Below are positions 1 through 5,477 of a stretch of 8,295 nucleotides of DNA, piece after piece (the stretch's first letter is position 1; every line of letters starts with the position of its first letter). Location of the stretch: assembly GCA_050122535.1 (NCBI GenBank), contig JASFIT010000198.1:1-8295 (forward strand), read 5' to 3'. The position numbers were made by a program, and so were the translations under genes. The notes beneath the pieces are model-generated. The model was not told where the DNA came from, ran no database searches, and worked only from the letters and a program-made list of their open reading frames with translations. Origin of the DNA: JASFEQ01 sp050122535. Its GTDB lineage: Bacteria; Desulfobacterota; DSM-4660; Desulfatiglandales; HGW-15.

Positions 1-60
1 GGGTGTGGCAAGAGGTGGGACTGTTACTTGATACTGAATGGTTGCTTGGGACGATATCGA
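1..60. other. unassigned left edge, possibly the end of an upstream gene
   Basis: These bases lie between the window edge and the first repeat element. On the + strand one frame stops at 29-31, while the other two run on into the repeat. None of the three short translations is recognisable, so I cannot tell whether an upstream gene ends here or was interrupted by the repeat. Confidence 0.3.
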
Positions 61-103
61 ATCTTTCACCACGGAGACACAGAGTGCACAGAGAGAACTT
101 GAC

Positions 104-137
104 TTTTGGTCAATCGGGAGATGCCGATTGACCAAAA
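104..137. repeat. hairpin H1 of element A copy 1
   Basis: Perfect 14-bp stem (104-117 with 124-137) and a six-base loop GAGATG (118-123). The base is TTTT/AAAA, the top is CGG/CCG, and the variable middle is GGTCAAT. The run of T precedes the stem and A follows it on both strands, so it is not a normal intrinsic terminator. Confidence 0.9.
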
Positions 138-183
138 AAGCTCAGGCCTTCGGCCGGTATTCGCCCCGAAGGGGCTGGCAAGC

Positions 184-217
184 TTTTTGTTTGTCGGTAT
201 CTCCCGACAAACAAAAA
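184..217. repeat. hairpin H2 of element A copy 1 (inverted orientation)
   Basis: Perfect 14-bp stem (184-197 with 204-217) and loop TATCTC (198-203), the reverse complement of GAGATA, so this unit points the opposite way to H1. It has the same TTTT/AAAA base and CGG/CCG top. Its variable middle, TGTTTGT, is unrelated to that of H1, so the two hairpins cannot pair well with each other. Confidence 0.9.
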
Positions 218-252
218 ATCTTTCTCTGTGTCCTCAGCGCCTCTGTGGTTAA

Positions 253-345
253 AGATGTCCAATAGTGCTAATAGTAGGAAGCGATGACCTCCAAAAACTT
301 GCGCAGCAAATGGGTTTGAAAGAATGGAAAAGGATTATTCATTAA
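253..345 (+). other. possible C-terminal remnant of an interrupted gene
   Basis: After a TAA at 250-252, which lies in the edge of element A, this frame stays open to a TAA at 343-345. It overlaps the start of the hydroxylase gene by 22 bases. From about 262 the translation looks protein-like: a short hydrophobic stretch IVLIVG, then a probable amphipathic helix beginning DDLQKLAQQMG. No good start codon with a ribosome site is present. It may be the last 28 or so codons of a gene cut by the element, or chance. I do not recognise the family. Confidence 0.2.
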
Positions 346-2603
346 TCGGCAAGAGAGTCCCCAGGGTCGATTCCCTGTCAAGAGTCACTGGGGAAGCACA
401 ATTTTCTGCTGACCTCAGGCTTCCGAGGATGCTTGTGGGTAAGGTCAAGCGAAGTCCATTGGCCCATGCGCGTATCCTTCACGTGGATACGTCAAAGGCG
501 GAAAAACTCAGAGGGGTGAAGACCGTTGTGACGGGCCAGGATACAGCAGGGCAGAAATGGGGCGTCTTTCGTTATACCCAGGACATGGAGTTGTTGCCCA
601 AGGACAAAGTGCGATATTTCGGTGAAGAGATTGCCGCAGTGGCTGCTGTGGATGAAGATACGGCTCTGGAGGCCCTGGATCTGATCTCAGTAGATCTGGA
701 GGAACTCCCTGCTGTATATGATCCTCTTGAAGCCATGGCGTCAGAAGGCCCTCTCATCCATGATGGCTTTCCAAACAATATCAACATCCATGTGGACATC
801 GACGTGGGGGACATTGAGAAGGGATTTAAAGACGCCTATCTGGTGAGAGAAGACACATTTACTGCGGCCGAGGACAACTACTTCCAGGGGGAGCCTTTTG
901 CGGCGGTTGCACGGTTTGATGATGCAGGCAACCTGGAGATCTGGACGCCCAATGCAGGCCCCCACATGAAGTCCAAACCCCTCGCCAATCTCCTCTTAAT
1001 GCCGCTTAACAAGGTCAGAGTCAGGAAGATCGCCATAGGTGGTGCCTTTGGGGGGCGTTCCGAGATATCGCCAGGTGATTTTATTTGCGCCCTTTTGGCA
1101 AAAAAGTCAGGTAGGCCCGTTAAGATCGTCTATACCCGTGAGGAGAATTCCGTTAACGTTCGAATGGGCCATGCCCTGATCACCACAATAAAGACGGGCG
1201 TGGACCGGAAAGGGCGTGTTCAGGCAAGAGATATTACCTGTTATATGGATGGTGGCGCTTATTCCTCCACCGGCCCCATTGCAACCTCTGTCCCCTTCCT
1301 CTGCATGGAACAGGCCTACCGTATGGATAATGTGCGTTTCAACGGCTACCGAATTTTTACCAACAAAACGCCTCGGGGCATGATCCGAATGCATGGGCGT
1401 TCCTTCGCGTGCGGTATCGACCTCCAACTGGACATGCTGGGGCAGGAGCTGGGAATTGACCCTCTAACCATGAGGCTCGTGAATGGGAGAAAGGCGGGAG
1501 AATATACGTCCACAGGGAGCCATGTTCCCTCCTGTGGACTCACGGAATGCATAGAGAAGGCAGCGGATAAAGCTGGATGGAAGAAGAAATACGGTAAACT
1601 GCCGCCGTGGCGAGGCATTGGTATTGGGGTCAATTCGGTACAGACCGGGTTTCCAATGGGGATCAGGGGAGGATCTCAGGCATTCATCAAATTTAACGAG
1701 GACGGAGGCGTCACTCTAAACTCGGGGGTCGTGGACAATGGTCAGGGAAATGACAACATGCTTGTGCAGGTGGTGGCAGAGGAGCTGGGGCTGGAAATGG
1801 AGGATGTCACCCTGAATACCGCTGACACTGAGGTTACGGCCAGTGATCCTGGGTCCTATTCCATGGTTTCAACCTTTGTAGGGGGGCAAGCAGCCCAACT
1901 GGCGGCCATTGACGCCCGGAACCAACTCTTCGAGATAGCAGCAGAGGCCATGGAGGCCAATCCCGCCGACCTGGTGCTGAGAGAAAAGAAGATCTTTGTG
2001 GCCGGTAGTCCCGACAAATTTCTTCCCCTCAAAAAGGCTGTGAGAATGGGTTTGATCCAAGGGAAGCCTGTTGCCGGGGAAGGTCACTTTGCCCCCAAGG
2101 TGGATCATCGGCGGGAGTGGGTCCAGAATCCAAAGGGCCAGCTTTCTGAGACCTTCTCTTTTGGTGCGACGATCGCGGAAGTGGAGGTGGATCCTGAAAC
2201 CGGGATGGTGAAGGTCTTGGAAGTCACCGCAGCTCAGGACGTGGGATATGCCCTTAATCCCATGGTGTTAGAAGGCCAGTTCGAGGGGAGTGTTGCCATG
2301 GGTGGGCATGGAGGGATGCTCACGGAATATCATTTATGGGATAAGGGGCGGTGTCTCAATCCCTCCCAATTGGAATATAAGGTCCCCATTGCAGCAGATA
2401 TCCCTAAGATCAATAGCATTATTGTAGAATCCAATGATCCAACAGGTCCATACGGGGCCAAAGAGGCGGCCATGTCCATTGCCATGAGTGCGGCACAAGC
2501 CTATGCCTCCGCCATTGCCAATGCTGTGGGCGTCACCATCACAGACTTCCCCATGACCCCAGACAAAATCCTAGCCGCCATTGAGAGCAAGAAGAAGGGA
2601 TAA
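324..2603 (+). CDS. xanthine dehydrogenase-family molybdopterin-binding large subunit (Mo-hydroxylase)
   Basis: This 759-residue protein has the full architecture of the molybdenum-cofactor subunit of the xanthine dehydrogenase/CO dehydrogenase/4-hydroxybenzoyl-CoA reductase family, whose members transfer water-derived oxygen onto a substrate carbon. Residues 8-135 form the N-terminal alpha/beta hammerhead domain (IGKRVPRVD at the start). Cofactor-binding signatures follow: GGAFGGR (239-245), RMHGR (355-359), DNGQG (471-475) and DVGYALNP (639-646). The GGxFGxR form recalls HcrA-like enzymes more than CO dehydrogenase. The catalytic loop near the C-terminus reads GAKEAAM (711-717). The family usually has Glu at the last position, so Met717 is odd. 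The 2Fe-2S and FAD partners are absent here. ATG 324 is chosen because the protein begins as family members do; its ribosome site is weak. Substrate unknown. Confidence 0.93.
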   Translation: MEKDYSLIGKRVPRVDSLSRVTGEAQFSADLRLPRMLVGKVKRSPLAHARILHVDTSKAEKLRGVKTVVTGQDTAGQKWGVFRYTQDMELLPKDKVRYFGEEIAAVAAVDEDTALEALDLISVDLEELPAVYDPLEAMASEGPLIHDGFPNNINIHVDIDVGDIEKGFKDAYLVREDTFTAAEDNYFQGEPFAAVARFDDAGNLEIWTPNAGPHMKSKPLANLLLMPLNKVRVRKIAIGGAFGGRSEISPGDFICALLAKKSGRPVKIVYTREENSVNVRMGHALITTIKTGVDRKGRVQARDITCYMDGGAYSSTGPIATSVPFLCMEQAYRMDNVRFNGYRIFTNKTPRGMIRMHGRSFACGIDLQLDMLGQELGIDPLTMRLVNGRKAGEYTSTGSHVPSCGLTECIEKAADKAGWKKKYGKLPPWRGIGIGVNSVQTGFPMGIRGGSQAFIKFNEDGGVTLNSGVVDNGQGNDNMLVQVVAEELGLEMEDVTLNTADTEVTASDPGSYSMVSTFVGGQAAQLAAIDARNQLFEIAAEAMEANPADLVLREKKIFVAGSPDKFLPLKKAVRMGLIQGKPVAGEGHFAPKVDHRREWVQNPKGQLSETFSFGATIAEVEVDPETGMVKVLEVTAAQDVGYALNPMVLEGQFEGSVAMGGHGGMLTEYHLWDKGRCLNPSQLEYKVPIAADIPKINSIIVESNDPTGPYGAKEAAMSIAMSAAQAYASAIANAVGVTITDFPMTPDKILAAIESKKKG

Positions 2604-2664
2604 CCCTGGTCACTAGTGATCCAAGGACAGAAAAGCAACAGATTAGCGGGAGATAGTGCGCACC

Positions 2665-2897
2665 TAAATCCGAAATCCGAATATCGAAATTGTCCGCGCT
2701 TCGCTTGGACTCCCCAACCTTCGGGCAGGTCCCCAGTTTCGAAACAAATTCAAATATCGAATGTTACAATGACACAAACAAATTTTCAAAATTCCAATGA
2801 GTCTATCACCTCGAGTTATTGTCCCCGCCAATAGTAATGTTTTGAACATTTAATAATTTGAATTTCGGATTTGTTTCGAGTTTCGGATTTCGATATT
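2665..2897. repeat. type B AT-rich inverted-repeat element
   Basis: The left arm (2666-2690, continuing at 2739-2755) is made of variants of ATCCGAA and ATCGAA. The right arm (2856-2897) is its inverted counterpart, with TTTCGGATTT occurring twice. If an insertion at 2690-2738 is removed, 21 of 23 bases in a row match between the left arm and the reverse complement of the right arm. The centre holds a small hairpin, AATGTT-TTG-AACATT (2836-2850). Short open frames here on both strands look like by-products. The rest of the 378-base gap has only a near-palindrome at 2608-2622 and an A-rich stretch at 2898-2960. Confidence 0.75.
2690..2738. other. GC-rich hairpin insertion nested in element B
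   Basis: A 49-base GC-rich block interrupts the AT-rich left arm and is flanked by direct copies of TCGAAA (2684-2689 and 2739-2744). It folds into GTCCGCG-CTT-CGC-TT-GGAC (2692-2710) and a second hairpin around CCTTCGGG (2714-2729). The direct repeats could be a target-site duplication, although TCGAAA-like words are common in this arm. Confidence 0.55.
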
Positions 2898-2970
2898 AAA
2901 AAAAGCAATAAAAAACATAACCCTTATGATGCCTGCAAAAAAGCATGCTGTGGAAATCTAGTTTCCTTTC

Positions 2971-2975
2971 AGGAG
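2971..2975 (+). promoter_or_regulatory. ribosome binding site of hyuA
   Basis: AGGAG lies six bases before ATG 2982 and supports that start over the out-of-frame ATG at 2978. Confidence 0.8.
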
Positions 2976-2981
2976 ACATGA

Positions 2982-5069
2982 ATGCCCAAAATGGTTTACA
3001 GGTTGGGATGTGATATTGGGGGCACCTTCACAGACTTTGTGCTCCTCAATGACCAGACCGGGGAGATAAAGATCAACAAGTGCCTCACCACACCAAGTGA
3101 CCCTTCAGACGCGGTAGAGCAAGGGATGAAGGAACTGGAGCAAAACGCCCCTGGATTTATTGGGGAGCTGGATGAGGTGATTCACGGAACAACGTTGGTC
3201 ATCAATTCAATCATAGAGAGGAAGGGGGCCGCAACCGGACTCATTACCACCAAGGGTTTTAGGGATGTGCTTGAGATTGGAAGGGAGATACGCTATGCGC
3301 CCTATGACACCTTTGCAGAGTTCCCAAAACCCTTGATCCCCAGGCGTTTTCGTTTAGAGGTGGATGAGAGGATCCGAAGTGATGGCACCATACTTAAGGC
3401 TCTGGATCTGGAAGAGGTTAAAGAGGTTGTGCGTAAGCTGGTTGCGATGGGTGCGGAGTCCATCGCAGTATGCCTCTTGAACTCCTTTGAGAATCCGACC
3501 CACGAGTTTATGATCAGGGATATTATAGAAAAAGAGACACCCAAAATTTCAGTCTCCATTTCTTACGACGTGCTTCCGCAGATCAGGGAGTACGAACGAA
3601 CAAGCACCACAGTGACCAACGCCTATGTGAAACCCCTGACTGGCAAGTACCTGTCAAAGCTCTCTGGCAGATTGGAATCCATAGGATTCAAGGGCAAGCT
3701 TTTCATCATGCTCTCAAGTGGGGGTATCACATCTGTCGAAACGGCCGCCAAATTTCCTGTAAGGATTATCGAGTCAGGACCAACCGCAGCAGTCATAGCC
3801 GGCCAGTACTATGGAAAGCTTTTTGATATCCCTGAGATGTTTTGTTTCGATATGGGAGGAACCACAGCCAAGTCTTGTTTGATTCAAGGGGGAGTTGCTG
3901 GCGTCGTGCCCACCTTTGAGGTGGGGCGTGTGCAGCGCTTCATGAAGGGCAGCGGCCTTACTATACAGGTGCCAGTCGTTGATTTGATGGAGATCGGGGC
4001 AGGTGGGGGCAGCATTGCTAAAGTGAGCAAAATGGGCACGCTGCGGGTTGGACCAGAAAGTTCCGGTGCGGACCCGGGCCCCATCTGTTACGGAAGAGGA
4101 GGAAAAGAACCAGGCGTTACAGATGCGGATCTGTTGTTGGGCTATCTGGATGAGAACTATTTTCTTGGCGGAGAGATGAAGCTTGACAGAGAAGGCGCCA
4201 GGCGTGGCATCGAGGAAAAAATTGCCAAGCCCCTCGGTGTTTCTCTGATACAGGCGGTCTGGGGAATACACGATCTTATTAACGAGACCATGGCTGCGGC
4301 GGCCAAGACCCACATAGCAGAAAAGGGTGGAAATCCCAAGGTGGCGACCCTTACGGCTTTCGGTGGGGCAGGGCCCGTGCATGCTTATGGATTAGCCAAA
4401 AAACTGGGCGCGCCCAGGATAGTCGTTCCACCCAATGCGGGTGTGGGTTCGGCGTTAGGTTTTTTCACTGCTCCCAGGGCATTTGACCTGGTAAGGAGTC
4501 ACAAAGTGACGCTTGAAGACGCAGACTTTAATGAGATTGAAGAAATCTTTAAAGAGATGGAGGCAGAAGGGGGCAAGACGCTACAAAAGACAGGCACAGA
4601 GAAAGATACCAAATTTGAGCGGTCTGTGGATATGCGTTTCGTGGGCCAAGGTTCTGAAACCAATACGCCTATCCCCGAAAAGGACTTCACCAAAATCAAG
4701 AAGGAAAAGATCCGCCGACGCTTTGATGAAATATATAAGAAGCTCTATGGCAGAACCTATCCTGATTCTCGCGTTGAATTCGTAAACTTCAAGATGAGAG
4801 CGAGCTTGCCAGAAAAGCTATTACAGTTTCCCAAGCTGGGTAAGAAAGTAATTTCGCTTCAGGATGCCGTGAAGGGGCAAAGAAGCGCTTATTCAGGCAT
4901 TGCCAAGGATTTTATCCCTTTCACCGTCTATGACCGATACAAGCTATTTCCGAAGGCAGAGTTCAGGGGCCCGGCAATCATCGAAGAGAGGGAATCGACA
5001 GTGGTCATAGGGGAGGATGCATCCGTCTCCGCAGACGACTATGGCTTCTTGTGGATTCAACTGGAGTAA
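2982..5069 (+). CDS. hyuA: hydantoinase/oxoprolinase family protein, subunit A (ATP-binding)
   Basis: This 695-residue protein is a full-length HyuA-type subunit. The family uses ATP to activate a cyclic amide carbonyl (hydantoin, 5-oxoproline, lactam) or a ketone, and works with a B subunit. The N-terminal domain opens with the phosphate-binding motif GCDIGGTFTD (9-18), followed by HGTT (68-71). The central hydantoinase A domain shows SSGGIT (245-250), ESGP (264-267), a second actin-like nucleotide motif DMGGTTAK (290-297), GAGGGS (339-344), GADPGP (362-367) and GGAGPVH (461-467). The C-terminal domain runs to about residue 690 and ends with the usual GPAIIEE and STVVIGE segments. No signal peptide, so cytoplasmic. 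hyuB follows after 408 bases. N-methylhydantoinase, caprolactamase-like, oxoprolinase or acetone/acetophenone carboxylase-like activities are all possible; the sequence does not decide. Confidence 0.93.
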   Translation: MPKMVYRLGCDIGGTFTDFVLLNDQTGEIKINKCLTTPSDPSDAVEQGMKELEQNAPGFIGELDEVIHGTTLVINSIIERKGAATGLITTKGFRDVLEIGREIRYAPYDTFAEFPKPLIPRRFRLEVDERIRSDGTILKALDLEEVKEVVRKLVAMGAESIAVCLLNSFENPTHEFMIRDIIEKETPKISVSISYDVLPQIREYERTSTTVTNAYVKPLTGKYLSKLSGRLESIGFKGKLFIMLSSGGITSVETAAKFPVRIIESGPTAAVIAGQYYGKLFDIPEMFCFDMGGTTAKSCLIQGGVAGVVPTFEVGRVQRFMKGSGLTIQVPVVDLMEIGAGGGSIAKVSKMGTLRVGPESSGADPGPICYGRGGKEPGVTDADLLLGYLDENYFLGGEMKLDREGARRGIEEKIAKPLGVSLIQAVWGIHDLINETMAAAAKTHIAEKGGNPKVATLTAFGGAGPVHAYGLAKKLGAPRIVVPPNAGVGSALGFFTAPRAFDLVRSHKVTLEDADFNEIEEIFKEMEAEGGKTLQKTGTEKDTKFERSVDMRFVGQGSETNTPIPEKDFTKIKKEKIRRRFDEIYKKLYGRTYPDSRVEFVNFKMRASLPEKLLQFPKLGKKVISLQDAVKGQRSAYSGIAKDFIPFTVYDRYKLFPKAEFRGPAIIEERESTVVIGEDASVSADDYGFLWIQLE

Positions 5070-5099
5070 TTTAACCACAGAGACTCAAAGAGGAGATAT

Positions 5100-5133
5100 T
5101 TTTCATTGGGCGGGAGATACCGCCCAATGAAAA
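5100..5133. repeat. hairpin H3 of element A copy 2
   Basis: Perfect 14-bp stem (5100-5113 with 5120-5133) and loop GAGATA (5114-5119). TTTT/AAAA base, CGG/CCG top, variable middle CATTGGG. Confidence 0.9.
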
Positions 5134-5232
5134 GGAACCTCTGTCAGAAAAGGTAACCCATCGAGCCAAGACTGTGCCGGTAAACAATTTGGAAACATAA
5201 GGTGGTGGGAAAAGGCCCGAAGGGCTGAGCTT

Positions 5233-5266
5233 TTTTGCCCGATCGGTATCTCCCGATCGGGCAAAA
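5233..5266. repeat. hairpin H4 of element A copy 2 (inverted orientation)
   Basis: Perfect 14-bp stem (5233-5246 with 5253-5266) and loop TATCTC (5247-5252), so it points opposite to H3. TTTT/AAAA base, CGG/CCG top, variable middle GCCCGAT. Confidence 0.9.
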
Positions 5267-5292
5267 GAAGCATACAATCTCTGTGATCTCCG

Positions 5293-5322
5293 CCTGCCCG
5301 GCCATAGCCTTGGCGACGTCGG
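5293..5322. other. GC-rich hairpin insertion in the right arm of element A copy 2
   Basis: About 30 bases interrupt the terminal repeat, which reads CTCTGTGATCTCCG before it and TGCCTCTGTGGT after it. The block can fold with CCCG (5297-5300) pairing CGGG (5320-5323) and GCC (5301-5303) pairing GGC (5312-5314). GCCT occurs at both edges (5292-5295 and 5325-5328), which may be a short duplication or chance. Confidence 0.5.
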
Positions 5323-5382
5323 GTGCCTCTGTGGTGAAGATTCAGGAACGGGCGTGCAGGCGCATGATACTGAGCAAGAGGC

Positions 5383-5450
5383 TTGGAGTGATGGAGCAGT
5401 GGAGTACTGGAGCAATGCATATCCAACACTCCAATACTCCAACACTCCAA
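5383..5450. repeat. type C element: inverted pair of 8-base tandem repeats
   Basis: The left side (5383-5412) has four 8-base units around TGGAG. The right side (5421-5450) has three or four units around CTCCA. They are complementary at 24 of 30 positions and separated by eight bases containing the palindrome ATGCAT, so the region can form a long hairpin. It ends 27 bases before the hyuB start. The minus-strand translation is of the EYWSVG type, which I regard as a by-product of such repeats and not a protein. Confidence 0.8.
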
Positions 5451-5466
5451 TAATCCATTCCCATAT

Positions 5467-5471
5467 GGAGG
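5467..5471 (+). promoter_or_regulatory. ribosome binding site of hyuB, fixes a GTG start
   Basis: GGAGG lies six bases before GTG 5478. No in-frame ATG occurs until about residue 69, inside the conserved domain, so this site decides the start. Upstream CTCCA units of the type C repeat are complementary to it. Confidence 0.85.
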
Positions 5472-5477
5472 TTTAAG

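Larger units (their letters stand above)
61..256. repeat. type A inverted-repeat element, copy 1 (two hairpins)
   Basis: This is a non-coding element with imperfect terminal inverted repeats at 61-95 and 222-256 (about 27 of 35 positions complementary, including ACCACGGAG against CTCTGTGGT and ATCTTT against AAAGAT). Inside lie two 34-base hairpins (104-137 and 184-217) placed nearly symmetrically about the centre. Between them are two mini-hairpins, GGCC-TTC-GGCC (145-155) and GCCCC-GAA-GGGGC (163-175). The left half is built like the reverse complement of the right half, so the element is two similar units in opposite orientation. It has no transposase and resembles a MITE-like or REP-like repeat. 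No clear target-site duplication is visible. A 75-codon open frame at 38-265 crosses both hairpins and I judge it spurious. Confidence 0.85.
5074..5335. repeat. type A inverted-repeat element, copy 2 (two hairpins, one arm interrupted)
   Basis: It begins five bases after the hyuA stop. Its ends are ACCACAGAG (5074-5082) and CTCTGTGGT (5327-5335), matching copy 1. It holds hairpins at 5100-5133 and 5233-5266 in opposite orientation. The right hairpin is preceded by the mini-hairpin GCCC-GAA-GGGC (5215-5225) and TGAGC-T6, the same arrangement as in copy 1. The left hairpin lacks that companion and the spacer between hairpins is longer (99 against 46 bases). The right arm is interrupted by a GC-rich hairpin at 5293-5322. 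Open frames on both strands across this gap look spurious. Confidence 0.82.

Noticed and set aside
99..104. TTGACT as a -35 box for the hydroxylase gene
   Set aside because: No -10 sequence at the right spacing, and the word overlaps the base of a hairpin.
104..137. Main hairpins of element A as intrinsic terminators
   Set aside because: T runs come before the stem and A runs after it on both strands, the reverse of a working terminator.
38..265. 75-codon open frame across element A copy 1
   Set aside because: It runs through the terminal repeats and both perfect hairpins, has no ribosome site or recognisable domain, and its content is dictated by the repeat.
2608..2622. Near-palindrome around TCACTAGTGA just after the hydroxylase stop
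   Set aside because: The perfect core is only 10 bases, with no T run and no second copy; too short to call an operator or terminator.
2646..2659. CGGGAGATA at 2647-2655 as a fifth copy of the element A hairpin
   Set aside because: The loop word is present but the right arm (CCG and beyond) is missing and no stem can form.
2925..2930. TATGAT as a -10 box for a hyuA promoter
   Set aside because: No acceptable -35 sequence at the right distance, and the surroundings are AT-rich, so such words are expected by chance.
3774..4382. 202-codon minus-strand open frame inside hyuA
   Set aside because: It lies wholly antisense to a well-conserved gene and its translation shows no domain, so it is a shadow of the hyuA codons.
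5071..5453. Several open frames on both strands across elements A copy 2 and C, including minus-strand ones of 124 and 115 codons
   Set aside because: They are translations of inverted and tandem repeats (EYWSVG-like peptides) without start signals or families.
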